A model generated the notes under the pieces. The model did not search any database and had not been told where the DNA came from. It saw nothing but the letters and a program-made list of their open reading frames with translations. The translations under genes and the position numbers were made by a program. 64,000 nt of DNA, from NCBI GenBank assembly GCA_947561395.2, contig OX387190.1, forward strand, positions 19,772,858 to 19,836,857. Reading direction: 5' to 3'. This stretch comes from Buxus sempervirens (lineage: Eukaryota > Streptophyta > Magnoliopsida > Buxales > Buxaceae). Positions 53,541 through 64,000 of this stretch are shown here, in pieces (the first letter of the stretch is position 1; every line of letters starts with the position of its first letter).

Positions 53541-56500
53541 TCGCCTCAGTCATGGCGAAGAATGCACCAACATCCTCAGAAAAGTCCACCTGCTGTTCGG
53601 GCTGTGGCCCAGGCCCATCAGCTGCTCCCAGTATTGGAGAGGGGTTATAGGGTTGTAGGGCCGAAACAACAGGCTTCTGAAATGGGTTGACATTTCGGTA
53701 TGGGGGTTTGGACTGGTCCATAGGAGGAGAAATTTGGATTATATAGGAGGGTTTTGGAAAGTTCACCCTCAGATGCGGGAGTTTTCCTTTGCTTCTGCTC
53801 TCCCCTTCTTCATGCTTCATTCTTCTCCAGCCTCTGGGCTTGAAGCCCAACCCTATCTTGGGGATCAGTTTCTTAGCCGTGATTGGCTCCACCATCCCCT
53901 GCAGATTGATCCCCAGGCCTTTCCCTGGGTGAAAGTGGTATTTCTCCATCACTTTCTTGACCATCTTTTCTGCAGTGGTCCCCTTTTCCTTCCTTTTCTC
54001 ACACCCCCCAGGTATGTAATTTACCGCCTCAAATTGGAATGAGTGGAATGCAATCTTGTCGACAGTTAGGTCAACATTAATCAAGGGTACATCAGGTGAC
54101 ACAATGGGCGGCACCAAGTTTTCAGCTAGGACTGTTATCACCCTTTGCTCTCTTATATATTTCACCCTTTGGTGGAGCGTGGATGGTATTGCCCTAGCCG
54201 AATGTATCCACGGCCTTCCTAGGAGCAGATTGAAGGCTGCGGGTATATCCATCACTTCAAATGTGATGTTAAAGATATTCGGCCCAATTGTGACCGGCAG
54301 TTCAATCTCTCCTAGGGAGTGGGTCTTGGAGCTATCAAAAGCCCTTACTATCCGCCCATTTCGTTTTATCCTTGACTGGTCCAGCCCCAGCTTGGTAAAA
54401 GTGATTAACGGGCAAACGTTTAACGCTGACCCGTTGTCAATTAAAACCCGTGCAACCATGCAGCCCTTACAAAGCACAGTGATGTGCAAAGGGTCCACAT
54501 GATAACACCCACCTGGGCTGATCTCACCCTCTGAGAAACTTATCACATTATGTGACAAGATTTGACCAACCATTTTACCAAGCTGGTCTGGATCAATTGT
54601 CTGAGATACGTGTGCACTCTGCAGCACCCTCAACAATGCATCCCTGTGCTTTTCGGAATTCAGCAAAAGGCCCAGTATTGAAATCTGGGCCGGGACCTTG
54701 TTTAGCTGATCCACAAGATTGAATTCACTTTTCTTGATTATTTTTATGAGGTCCGATGCCTCATTTTCTGCACCCTGGGGGGTGTCTTCTCCTATTTTAT
54801 TTTTTCCCTTCTGTTTTCTTTTTTCTTCATTTTCTTTTTTTTCTTTTTCCACTTCTGTCTCTTTTTCTTTCTCTTCACCCCCTGCACATCTCCCTGACCT
54901 CGTCATGAGGTTCACTTCCTCCTGGTTCTGGTTCCTGACCATTGGAACCGTAGCCGTGATTCCCTCGCTGTAGTTCCATGGTACAGCGGCCTCTGAATAG
55001 GCTAATTTAGGGATGTCAACCACTAGTGGCTGGAGTTTGGACCGGGATGTATGGGCCGGTTTAGGGATAGTATGGGCTGGCTGCACATTTACAACCAGGG
55101 GTTGAAGTTTGGATTTGGTGGGGACAGAAGAAGTGATGGAAGCAGTGGTGGGGTCAAGATTGATGACCAGTGGAGCCTTAGACGGCTTGGATGGGGAATA
55201 AGTGGGTGGACTGCAATTGAAGACCAATGGGGGTCTTGCAGTATTCATCTGGGCCATGAGTGAAGAGACCCGGTTTAGAGAGGAACTTATGTCCTCAGCA
55301 GCAAGATTATTATTTTTTTGGGAGACCATGTTGATCTCCTCCTCTTCCTCCTCTGGGAAAAATCGGACCTGGACTGTGGTCCCCACAGGGGCTATGAGCT
55401 GTGATGGGTCAAAGGCCCTTCTGGTGGTGGATATGGCAGTGATGGAGTTGGATGGGCCTGCCCCATTGTGGTAAGGCAGAGGATTCTGCCCAATATCATT
55501 CCCGAACGGGGCCGGTGCAGCAGTGTTGAACACCAAGGCCTTTTGGTCCAACAGGTCCTGGACTGCATGCTTCAATACCCAGCAGGTATCAGTAGAGTGC
55601 CCTGGTGCACCCATGTGGAAGTCACAGGTGACCGATGTGTCAAAATTTCTCCCCCTGGTGGCATTCGGGTTAGGCTCCTTCAGAGTCAAGTATTCCCCTT
55701 TCAGCAGGGTTGGCAGTAGTTGGGACAGAGATATGGGTAGAGGGGTGAAAACCCGGTTCTTTCTTGCTGCGAACCAGGCATCCCGCTCCTCCTTAGAAAA
55801 AGTCCTCCTTGTGTTAGCTGGCACAGAGGGAGGGAAGTTGACATTCAGCGGGGTCTGGTACGACTGCTGGGCCTGTTGGGGTGCAGAGATGTTGACGTAC
55901 AGTGGCTTCTTGGCTGGAGGAGCCTGGACCAGGTTCACCTCCCTTTCTTTTCGGGCCCCCGTCTTTTTAAACCCGGCCCCTTTCTTCTGGGCCATGGAGG
56001 CAGAGGAATCAGACTGCCCAGTAAGAGTAGAGTAGTCTATCAGCCGTCCTGACCTGACCCCTTCCTCGATCCGGTCCGCTACCTGTACCAGGGCTGCAAA
56101 GTTGGTGGTGATCTGGCCCACCAGATGGTTGTAAAAGGGCTGCCCCAGTGTGCCCATAAATGTGGAGATCATCTCCGGCTCTTGCATAGGTGGCCTGACC
56201 TGGGAGGCGGCCTCTCTCCATCTCTTGGCGTACTGCCGTACCGGTTCATCCTTCCCCTTGGTCATCCTCATCATGTCGTACCGGTCCGGCACGATCTCAG
56301 AGTTGAACTTGTATTGGTCTAGGAAAGCATCGGCCAAGTCCTTCCACCTTCTAATCCTTCCATGGTCCACTGTAGCGAACCACCGAAGGGCTGACCCGGT
56401 CAGACTCCTCTGAAAGAGCTGGATCAGTATGCCATCATCCCGGCCAAACTGGCACAGGGCCCCGCAGTATAGTTTCAGATGGCTTAATGGGCAGCCCGTG

Positions 56501-56967
56501 CCATCAAACTTGTCAAAATCCGGGCACCTGAACTTAGCCGGTAGACAGACGTCCGGGTACATGCACAGGTCCTCGAAGGTGGTGCCTGCATGGCTGCCTC
56601 CCCCCTTCACCTCTTTCAGCTCTGCCTGGATTCTTTCTATCCTCAGCAGCATTTTCTTTTCCATTTCATCTCTGGCCTTTTCTTTTTCCAGCTCTTTCTC
56701 AGACTCCGCCATATTTTCCCTGATCAGAATGGGTTCAGGGACTGGTTCAGAAATGGGCTCAGGCATGGGCTGAACCGGAAGCGGAATGTAAGCCTGAGGT
56801 GGCGGTGCCGGATGAGAAGTAGATGCCTGGTTCTGGGCTTGGGCCTGTTGGGCTTGAGCCGCCAGTAAGTCCCCCAGCATTTTGGCCAGACCGGCCACCT
56901 GTTCCTGCAGTTGAGTAAAGTCCTGAGCAGGGACAGTAGCTTGGGCTTGGTTCTCTTCAGTATTCAT
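53425..56967 (-). CDS. Gag and aspartic protease of Tat copy A
   Basis: I take ATG 56967 (MNTEENQAQ...) as start; the frame is open to 57213, but the extra part is Lys-run and repeat-derived, and a splice acceptor (CCCTCAG) lies near 57034. An Ala/Gln-rich coiled start is followed by a Pro-rich linker. The retrotransposon Gag domain is at about 145-315 (FDGTGCPLSHLKLYCG, WKDLADAFLDQYKFN). A Cys/His pair (CDFHMGAPGHSTDTCWVL) resembles a zinc knuckle. A long Ser/Pro linker and a Glu/Lys-rich segment follow. The aspartic protease has D844 in LIDNGSALNV, the DNGS form used by Tat elements, then LLGRPWIH. A G-patch-like stretch lies at about 1010-1055 (GKGLGINLQGM...GLGFKPRGW). The product forms the particle and processes the polyprotein. 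Confidence 0.88.
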   Translation of the reverse strand: MNTEENQAQATVPAQDFTQLQEQVAGLAKMLGDLLAAQAQQAQAQNQASTSHPAPPPQAYIPLPVQPMPEPISEPVPEPILIRENMAESEKELEKEKARDEMEKKMLLRIERIQAELKEVKGGGSHAGTTFEDLCMYPDVCLPAKFRCPDFDKFDGTGCPLSHLKLYCGALCQFGRDDGILIQLFQRSLTGSALRWFATVDHGRIRRWKDLADAFLDQYKFNSEIVPDRYDMMRMTKGKDEPVRQYAKRWREAASQVRPPMQEPEMISTFMGTLGQPFYNHLVGQITTNFAALVQVADRIEEGVRSGRLIDYSTLTGQSDSSASMAQKKGAGFKKTGARKEREVNLVQAPPAKKPLYVNISAPQQAQQSYQTPLNVNFPPSVPANTRRTFSKEERDAWFAARKNRVFTPLPISLSQLLPTLLKGEYLTLKEPNPNATRGRNFDTSVTCDFHMGAPGHSTDTCWVLKHAVQDLLDQKALVFNTAAPAPFGNDIGQNPLPYHNGAGPSNSITAISTTRRAFDPSQLIAPVGTTVQVRFFPEEEEEEINMVSQKNNNLAAEDISSSLNRVSSLMAQMNTARPPLVFNCSPPTYSPSKPSKAPLVINLDPTTASITSSVPTKSKLQPLVVNVQPAHTIPKPAHTSRSKLQPLVVDIPKLAYSEAAVPWNYSEGITATVPMVRNQNQEEVNLMTRSGRCAGGEEKEKETEVEKEKKENEEKRKQKGKNKIGEDTPQGAENEASDLIKIIKKSEFNLVDQLNKVPAQISILGLLLNSEKHRDALLRVLQSAHVSQTIDPDQLGKMVGQILSHNVISFSEGEISPGGCYHVDPLHITVLCKGCMVARVLIDNGSALNVCPLITFTKLGLDQSRIKRNGRIVRAFDSSKTHSLGEIELPVTIGPNIFNITFEVMDIPAAFNLLLGRPWIHSARAIPSTLHQRVKYIREQRVITVLAENLVPPIVSPDVPLINVDLTVDKIAFHSFQFEAVNYIPGGCEKRKEKGTTAEKMVKKVMEKYHFHPGKGLGINLQGMVEPITAKKLIPKIGLGFKPRGWRRMKHEEGESRSKGKLPHLRVNFPKPSYIIQISPPMDQSKPPYRNVNPFQKPVVSALQPYNPSPILGAADGPGPQPEQQVDFSEDVGAFFAMTEAKRQGQTWTCRSLTGPQSRFQRRSFLDWAPQQKRAVPTR

Positions 56968-57224
56968 TGTTCTGGCTTTGGATCTGGTCACGGGAGCAAT
57001 GACTGCAAATAAGTGCACCTGGGTTGAATGTACCTGAGGGAAAAAATGAATAGAACATGTTAGCTTCCACTTAACTTGAGTCACACGCCTATATATGTAA
57101 ACCAGTAGGTTAGGTGAACACCAGCCAGAAAAAAATTTTTTTTTTTTTTTGTTTTTGTTTTTTTTTTTTTTTTTTTTTGAGTTGGAATATTCTAGGGCTT
57201 CCAAGGGTCCCAAAATTTTTTATT

Positions 57225-58700
57225 TGATTGATAAAAATAACCAACCAAGGTTTTCATTTTTTTTTTTTTGATTTGATTGATAAAAATAACCAACCAAAGG
57301 TATCTTGGAATATTCTATCCAAGTATCCCACAAATGTTTTGATTTGATTGATAAAAATAATCAACCAAAGGTGTCTTGGACTACTCTATCCAAGTATCCC
57401 ACAAATGTTTTGATTTGATTGATAAAAATAATCAACCAAAGGTGTCTTGGACTACTCTATCCAAGTATCCCACAAATGTTTTGATTTGATTGATAAAAAT
57501 AATCAACCAAAGGTGTCTTGGACTACTCTATCCAAGTATCCCACAAATGTTTTGATTTGATTGATAAAAATAACCAATCAAAGGTGTCTTGGAATATTCT
57601 AGGGCCTCCAAGTATCCCACAAATGTTTTGATTTGATTGATAAAAATAACCAACCAAAGGTGTCTTGGACTACTCTATCCAAGTATCCCACAAATGTTTT
57701 GATTTGATTGATAAAAATAATCAACCAAAGGTGTCTTGGACTACTCTATCCAAGTATCCCACAAATGTTTTGATTTGATTGATAAAAATAATCAACCAAA
57801 GGTGTCTTGGACTACTCTAGGGCTTCCAAGTATCCCACAAATGTTTTGATTTAATTGATAAAAATAACCAACCAAAGGTGTCTTGGACTACTCTATCCAA
57901 GTATCCCACAAATGTTTTGATTTGATTGATAAAAATAACCAATCAAAGGTTTTCATTTTTTTTTTTGATTTGATTGATAAAAATAACCAACCAAAGGTGT
58001 CTTGGACTACTCTATCCAAGTATCCCACAAATGTTTTGATTTGATTGATAAAAATAACCAATCAAAGGTGTCTTGGAATATTCTAAGGCTTCCAAGTATC
58101 CCACAAATGTTTTGATTTGATTGATAAAAATAACCAACCAAAGGTGTCTTGGACTACTCTATCCAAGTATCCCACAAATGTTTTGATTTGATTGATAAAA
58201 ATAACCAATCAAAGGTTTTCATTTTTTTTTTTTGATTTGATTGATAAAAATAACCAACCAAAGGTTTTCATTTTTTTTTTTGATTTGATTGATAAAAATA
58301 ACCAACCAAAGGTTTTCATGGAATATTCTAGGGCTTCCAAGTGTCCCACTTTTTGGATTTGATTGATAAAAATAACCAACCAAGGTTTTCATCATTTTTT
58401 TGATTTGATTGATAAAAATAACCAACCAAAGGTTTCTTGGAATATTCTAGGGCTTCCAAGGGTCCCAATTTTTTGATTTTTTTTGATTTGATTTGATTGA
58501 TAAAAATAACCAACCAAGGTTTCATGGAATATTCTAGGGCTTCCAAGGGTCCCAATTTTTTGATTTTTTTTGATTTGATTTGATTAATAAAAATAACCAA
58601 CCAAGGTTTCATGGAATATTCTAGGGCTTCCAAGGGTCCCAATTTTTTGATTTTTTTTTTTTGATTTGATTGATAAAAATAACCAATCAAGGTTTTCATT
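57225..58700 (-). repeat. 71-bp tandem array in the leader of Tat copy A
   Basis: Around twenty copies of a unit containing GATTTGATTGATAAAAATAA, then CCAACCAAAGG, then TCTTGGA.TA.TCTA...CAAGTATCCCACAAATG. Exact 71-bp spacing is seen at 57341, 57412 and 57483; shorter and longer variants with T-runs occur at both ends. It lies between primer-binding site and gag. Chance open frames from it are not genes. Confidence 0.9.
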
Positions 58701-60620
58701 TTTTTTTATTTGAAATCTGATGCATTTTAGAAGATTTTCAAGTTCTAAAGCTCGATTGACACATGATTGAGTTGAGTTGGTGTCAAAAAATATGACACCT
58801 TGGTTTCCTCTTTGATTTTCAAACTTAGGTTAAATCCTGAAAGAATATTTTATTTTATTCTTTTTTTTTGTTTTTCTTTCTTTTGTATTTTTTTTTTTTT
58901 TGATTTTGTATTTTTGGGAACATTTCTTATGTTCTTTTCGGGGTGCCTAAGGATTATCCACAATGTTTTAGGCATTTTATTTTGAAAATTTGGGCTGAAA
59001 AGCCAATTTGTGCATTTTTTGACTGTATCCGGTACACTATTCCGGATAAGAATATGCCTTATTGTATCCGGTCAACCTAACCGGATATCCGCATATGTCT
59101 TTGCATCCGAAAATATGTACCGGATACGATTAGAGCTGTTATTAACCGGCCTGAGTTGCCGGTTATTGCCGAAATGGCCTTTTTTGACTCATTTTTTCAC
59201 CAGATTAGTTTTTTTTTCATTCCCAATTGATGTTCACCTTAATTTGACCTTCAAAACTTGCCCCAAATTGGGCTTGGACATCATACTTGCAAAATTCCCT
59301 AAACTTAGGAAAAGAACATGGCTTTACCTTGCCACCTTGTATTACCTTCATTCCATATGGTATTCACATTATACCTTGGCCTGTAAAACATGCAAACGGC
59401 CTTCCCACATTTACACCCAATTCCCCAAACGCAATTGTGTGCTTTTAGCCGAAAACGTGTTTCTCCACCTTCAAGCGTATGGTTTTTGGGTTTTGGCTTA
59501 ATTGGCAACTTAGAACTCAAGTCTAGTGATGCCCGGAATCGAATCACAGATCCCATTGTCATCACATCATTGACCCAAATTCTAAGGTAAATGTTTTCAC
59601 TTTCGCTTTCCGAAGTCACGACCTCGGTGCGCCAAGCTACACACATTCATGGTTCAACTTCTTAATAGGTAAAGGGTAGGCTATGCAAATTGTTTCAAGT
59701 GCTCAAGTGCAATTTTAAATTGTGGTAACATTCACAACGTCCCAGCCCCTTGCCACTCTTTTTCGCAGCCATGCATTCAATTTCAAGCCAAGGCATATAT
59801 GACAAAATAATGAAGCTAAATACAAGCAAGCAAGCACCAAATATGCACAAAAAATATTACATGCCCAAAAAGTGTTATACAAAACATGTTATTTGTGCAA
59901 ACAACAATCAACTCATGTAAGCATGCTTGAAACCCAAAAGCATTCCTAGAATTCCAGATTTCATGCTCTTTTTCATGCTCAAAGTGTACCATTTCTACCC
60001 ATCTTGAAGCCTAAAATTTTTGCACTACTTGACATGGTTCAAAAGTGTTTCAATGAGGTAAAACATGCTTGAAATCCCCCAAATATACCCTGAAATTTCC
60101 AGATTTTTTTTTCTTCAATTGGATGCTCAAGTGACATGGTTTTATGCCCAAATCCAAGCCTAAAACCCAGAAGCTAACAATATGACATAAAAAGCTTTTA
60201 GCTTGGGAAACATATGCTTGAAAATCCCCAAAATTCCCACTAAGCATTTCAGATTTTTTTTCATTGTTCTCATGCTCAACTTATGTCATTCCATACCCCC
60301 AAGTTCAAATCATGGCATAAAACAACCATTAAGCACAAAAAGCATTATTCATGGGAAACATGCTTGAATACTCAAAATTTACACCAAATTTCCAGATTTT
60401 GAAATTTTCTTTTTCATGGCATAACAACTTAAATCAAAGCATGTCATCACAAAACACATCCAAATCATGTTTCAAAATAGGCTTTGGATCCATACAAATT
60501 TCTAAGCATCCTAATCTGATTTGGAATACCACATTATGCACAAATAAAACAAACAGAATAGCAAGCATTCAAAAGTGATGAAAAAGCATGAATATACACA
60601 AAATGGCTTAAATCCACAAG
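58701..60620 (-). other. Leader region between primer-binding site and 71-bp array (copy A)
   Basis: No coding sequence. TATCCGGATA-type motifs lie at about 59025-59130 and a CCGG pair near 59145. About 59915-60420 holds roughly four diverged copies of a 125-150-bp unit with ACATGCTTGAAA...CCAGATTTT...CATGCTCAA. A leader intron probably spans most of this region. Confidence 0.6.
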
Positions 60621-60638
60621 TCCCCAGCAGAGTCGCCA
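60621..60638 (-). other. Primer-binding site of Tat copy A
   Basis: TGGCGACTCTGCTGGGGA lies two bases after the 5' LTR end on the minus strand. It starts TGG as expected for pairing with a tRNA 3' CCA. The sequence agrees with the tRNA-Arg-type site I recall for Ogre/Tat elements. Confidence 0.82.
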
Positions 60639-60640
60639 GT

Positions 60641-62916
60641 TGTGAGACATGGGAAAAAATCACCGGAGTGATCGTCCCTCCGTCAACACACGGGTTCAAC
60701 GCAAAAATTGGGAGAGTCGCCACCATTCATGATTTTGGGGTGAGAATGGACACCAAAGATTCAAAAGTAGGCAAAAATAGCCAAAAGACAAATTCTAGGA
60801 TAAAAATAATCCTACTTGAAAATCAAATCCAGAGATGGGTAAGGGGATTAGATTATGAACGGGGGAAGGTATTAGGCACCCCCATTCATCCACACGAAGT
60901 GGTTGCCAAGTGTATATTCATGCAAAAAACAAAGTAAGAAAGCTTGCTAAAAATCATGAGAAACCTTGAAAAAGGAACAATGTATGATATTTTCATATGA
61001 AGATCCAAATGGATTTTAGATCTTCTCTTATGTCAATATCACTTCTGGAGTATTTCAAAAGATGGAAATCAAAGTAGAGGTTGCATAAAACCAAGTTAAA
61101 TCAAATCCGGAAAATTCGGTAAAAAGTATGCCATTTGCCTTCAAATCATTCAAATCCAATTCTGAATTCAACCAAACCAAATCCATTTGAAAGATTAGGG
61201 TAAATAAGAGTCTCATGCAAAATTTCACTTCATTCCGATGAAAAATCTAGGAGTTATGCTCCTTTGAAGTTGCTGTTGGGGATTTTTAAAAATGGTAAGT
61301 GGGCAACTTTGGAAAATTGTCTAGAAAAATCCACTACATAGAAATCCGTGAAATTTGGTGTGATTGAAGTCTGTATGGCCATCTTTCAACAGAAACTAGC
61401 CTCATACAAAAATCCCTTCGGACGTGCCTTGGGTGGTCTCCCGAAAAGGCCCCAAAGATCACAGATTTACCCAGAAAAATGCAAATGAGCAGTTCTGAGT
61501 AAATCGGCTACCAATAATTCAAATGGAATCCAAAAAATATGAAACCAACTGGATTTGAAAATAGACTCATAAAGGAGTACTCAGAAATAAAAATCACTCG
61601 AATCGGACTTAAAACGAACACATGGCGGTCCGTCGAAGTGACAAGTTCTGTACTTGGACCTGAACTGTCCACTTAACTTCGACAGAGAGGTGTCAAAAAT
61701 CGGCTAGAGAGAAATTCATGAAATTTGGTGGACATAAACTAGACAGCCTCACCTTTCCCATGGTTCTGGAATCGCCTCAAAATTCATCCGGATGATGAAG
61801 TTACGGACGTCCGAAGTAGGGGTACAGGTGCTGTCAAGTTAAGCCACTTTTGAAGAAAATCAAATCCGAAAATTGACAAAGTGTGTGAGATTCGTGTGAT
61901 ATGAATCCAAAACCTTTAAAAAACATTTAAAAACACTCCAGAATTGATTGAGGCCATTTATTTGAGTTTTATCACAATAAATGCAATAAACCCCAAATAT
62001 GAGCCTATCCCGCCAAAATAGTGATATGTGTGCAAAAGTGAAGAAAACCTAGCAAGATCCATACACATGCATATAGATTCAATAAAATAGGTTCTAGCAT
62101 AGCCTAGGGTTCCGTTCCATTATCGTTTCCCTCTGTTCTCTTTAAGATAATCAAGGGTACTTTGAATATGGAACGGTTTACAATCAATCAAAAAGGCCTT
62201 ATGCTACATAGGTTCTAGCACTAGGGTCAATCCCCAGTCTCGTTTCTCCTAGATCCGCCTTCACGTTTTACGGCTAGGGGAGTCTTGAGATACTTTGAGC
62301 CGGGGAAGGATCTCCACACATACAAACAAGGCTTTACACTACAGAAAGGTAGAAGAAGAGATCTAGATCTAGGAATGTAAAGACAGAAAATAAAAAGAAA
62401 AGTTGAGGCTTACCTGAGTGCTGGAGGCGATTCCACAGCGGTTTTCTTCTTCTCTTGGAGTTCTTCTTTGCGAGAATTCAAAACAAGAGTTGTGTGTCAT
62501 TTGCTCAAGGAGGAGGCTCCTATTTATAGGCAAGGGCTAAGGTCATTGGTAGACACAAATTAATGTCTAGAACCCCTCCAACCTAAACCCTAAGGTTATT
62601 TCCACGATTTCCCCTCATTTAATGAGGGACATGATGGTAAAAGTGAAAAGCTCTCGGAAAACCCTAATTTTGAGCAAACTTAAGGTATCCGGTATATCAG
62701 ACCGGATAACAAAGGGCCTTAAGGTATCCGGGACATGGTACCGGATACGCTAAGGCTCACACGTATCCGGATAGTCATACCGGATACGGGAAATGGTACT
62801 TGTATCCGGATACTCAATCCGGATACAGGTAAAAGTCTATTTTCTTCAAATTCTGTGCTGGCTTTCCAGGAGATAATGATTTTTGATGATTGTTTGTGCA
62901 ATTTGGGGTGTCTACA
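60641..62916 (-). repeat. 5' LTR of Tat copy A
   Basis: 2276 bp, TG...CA on the minus strand. TATA box on the minus strand near 62530-62522. A consensus splice donor CAG|GTAAGCC at 62414/62413 would allow a leader intron ending at the acceptor just before gag (about 57034). Confidence 0.95.
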
Positions 62917-62921
62917 GATAT

Positions 62922-64000
62922 CAGTTCGGGGGATGGATCAAAATCAACAAAAGGGGCTGTGTGGCAACCAAGCTCAAAACAATGAAGTTTCTTGTGTAGA
63001 ATTGTCACGGGCTTGGTCAACCCATGACTCAGCAACATCTGAAAGAACAATTGACTATCTCTAAACCCCATTTTGTCTTTCTTTCTAAAACTTTTGCATC
63101 TAGGAAATGTACAAATAGAATAGTTCGAAAGTCTGGGTTTTCAAATTCATATGTTTCTGAGTCTACTAATTACAGTGAGGATTTTTACTAACGTGGAGTA
63201 ATTTACAGGTGGAAATTATGATACAAGAGGAATGGATGATCATGATTGAAGTGATGCAAAGTAATGGGGAATGTTTGATAGCAACATTTGTTCATGCATT
63301 GTCAAGCATCTTAAGGCAAAGAACCCAATGGGCACAAATCATACAAATTGCAAAGGAGATTAATGCACCGTGGATTGTAATGGGAGATTTCAACACAGTT
63401 CTCAAGCAATTGGAGAAAAGAGGGGGGGGGGGGGGTGGGGTGGGGTGGGGAGGAGGGCGCAATACAATGTGAGTCAAGCATCTCATCTATTTAACATGAT
63501 TAATGAATGTCATCTTGCGAAGGTTCAAACTAAAGTTCCTACCTTTACTCGGTCTAATGGTCAAATGGGATATGGTCGTATCTCTGAAAAAATAGATCAT
63601 ATTTTTGGAAATGGAGATTTTTTGGAGAAATTCCCTAGGTCTATTGTCTACACTCAAGCTATTATTGCCTCTGATCATTGCCCTCTCCAATTTGATCTTA
63701 GTCCTAGTAGACACAAGCTGGAAAGACCATATAGATTTGAATCCATGTGGATTCAAGAAGCTTCGTGTTACCATTTGATTAGGAACTCTTGGGACCTTCA
63801 GTCTAGAAGAAGTAGCTATTAATTAATAACAAGCTTTCTGAGCTTGCTGTTAGTCTTTGAAAATGGAATCGTGAAACAGTCAGTAATATCCATAAGAAAA
63901 AATTATCTTTAAGGGGAAAAATTCTGGAAATTCAAGGAATTTTGAATCGAAATCCTAGGCAAGACCTATTTGAAAAAGAAAAAAGCCTTCAAATTGAATA
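62922..64000 (+). pseudogene. L1-type LINE ORF2, endonuclease region (decayed, runs off window)
   Basis: Begins near 62980 with the L1 ORF2 start signature TMKFLV*NCHGLGQP (the Trp of the usual WNCRGLG is a TAG stop). Then come ISKPHFVFLSKTF, a broken middle part (several stops at 63190-63250), APWIVMGDFNTVL (63367 onward), KIDHIFGNGDFLEKFP, ASDHCPLQF and PYRFESMWIQEASC. A G-run (about 63421-63455) shifts the frame. From 63830 the linker (KWNRETVSNIHKKKL...) continues off the right edge toward the reverse transcriptase. The endonuclease would nick target DNA; this copy is inactive. It was split by Tat copy A. Confidence 0.82.

Larger units (their letters stand above)
39624..62916 (-). mobile_element. 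Complete Tat/Ogre-like Ty3-gypsy retrotransposon, copy A (23.3 kb)
   Basis: 23,293 bp flanked by the perfect duplication GATAT (39619-39623 and 62917-62921). Both LTRs are 2276 bp. Sense strand is minus: 5' LTR 62916-60641, primer-binding site 60638-60621, repeat-rich leader, gag-protease, pol, then a 6-kb block with two genes on the opposite strand, polypurine tract 41912-41900, 3' LTR 41899-39624. The large size, second RNase H, DNGS-type protease, tRNA-Arg-like primer site and antisense extra genes place it in the Tat clade (Ogre-like), from family knowledge. It is inserted in a LINE. Confidence 0.95.

Noticed and set aside
53734-56868. Plus-strand open frames of 60-170 codons opposite gag
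   Set aside because: They are antisense shadows of the gag-protease frame with no introns, start context or recognisable domain.
1-64000. tRNA or rRNA genes
   Set aside because: None recognised; the only tRNA-related sequences are primer-binding sites at 11171 and 60621-60638.

Overview
This is nuclear DNA of a flowering plant, probably a eudicot. Intron-containing genes have plant-style GT...AG junctions, there are large Ty3/gypsy Tat-type, Ty1/copia, L1 LINE and Mutator-like elements, and one host gene is recognisable: the 3' end of a GDSL esterase/lipase. The species cannot be named from the sequence. Almost everything else is nested mobile DNA.

Layout, left to right. (1) <1-8830: the 3' part of a Tat/Ogre-like LTR retrotransposon (copy B, plus-sense). 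It carries two antisense, intron-containing genes and a 2271-bp 3' LTR. (2) 8831-10242: last two exons of the GDSL gene, so copy B apparently sits in one of its introns. (3) 10809-12174 and 33195-about 33700: two halves of a decayed Ty1/copia element. (4) 12175-33194: a 21,020-bp Mutator-like element (MULE) inserted in the copia element, with identical-looking 156-bp terminal inverted repeats and a 9-bp target duplication (CACTTTGAC). It carries a FAR1-type transposase, two related 'plant transposon protein' genes and a 13-exon Ulp1-like protease gene. (5) 34350-37662: an old, diverged Tat-type LTR. (6) 37977-39349: a solo LTR with an ACTAG duplication. (7) 39624-62916: a complete 23.3-kb Tat/Ogre-like element (copy A, minus-sense) with two 2276-bp LTRs, a GATAT duplication, gag-protease, pol with two RNase H domains, and the same two antisense genes as copy B. 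(8) 62922-64000, and probably 39355-39618: pieces of a decayed L1-type LINE, split by elements 6 and 7.

The most unusual feature is organisational. Two unrelated elements, the MULE and the Tat retrotransposon, both carry accessory genes whose products combine a plant-mobile-domain-like or plant-transposon-like globular region with coiled-coil or low-complexity tails. Both also have their non-coding spacers filled with short palindromic motifs. In the MULE these are GGTACC, AACGCGCG.ACGTT-type, TGTACA/ACATGT and GATTAATCG motifs, and GGTACC-rich blocks occupy every intergenic space. In the Tat element it is a TATCCGGATA-type motif in the LTR U3, the leader and the spacers beside the antisense genes. 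I infer, but cannot show, that element-encoded DNA-binding proteins recognise these arrays, in the way VANC proteins of VANDAL elements recognise theirs.

The Tat element would use its LTR promoter (TATA box and a consensus splice donor in the LTR) for gag-pol, while the antisense pair is read from the other strand. The MULE genes are arranged as two convergent pairs (transposase/gene 2, gene 3/ULP) with the largest motif array in the divergent space between gene 2 and gene 3.
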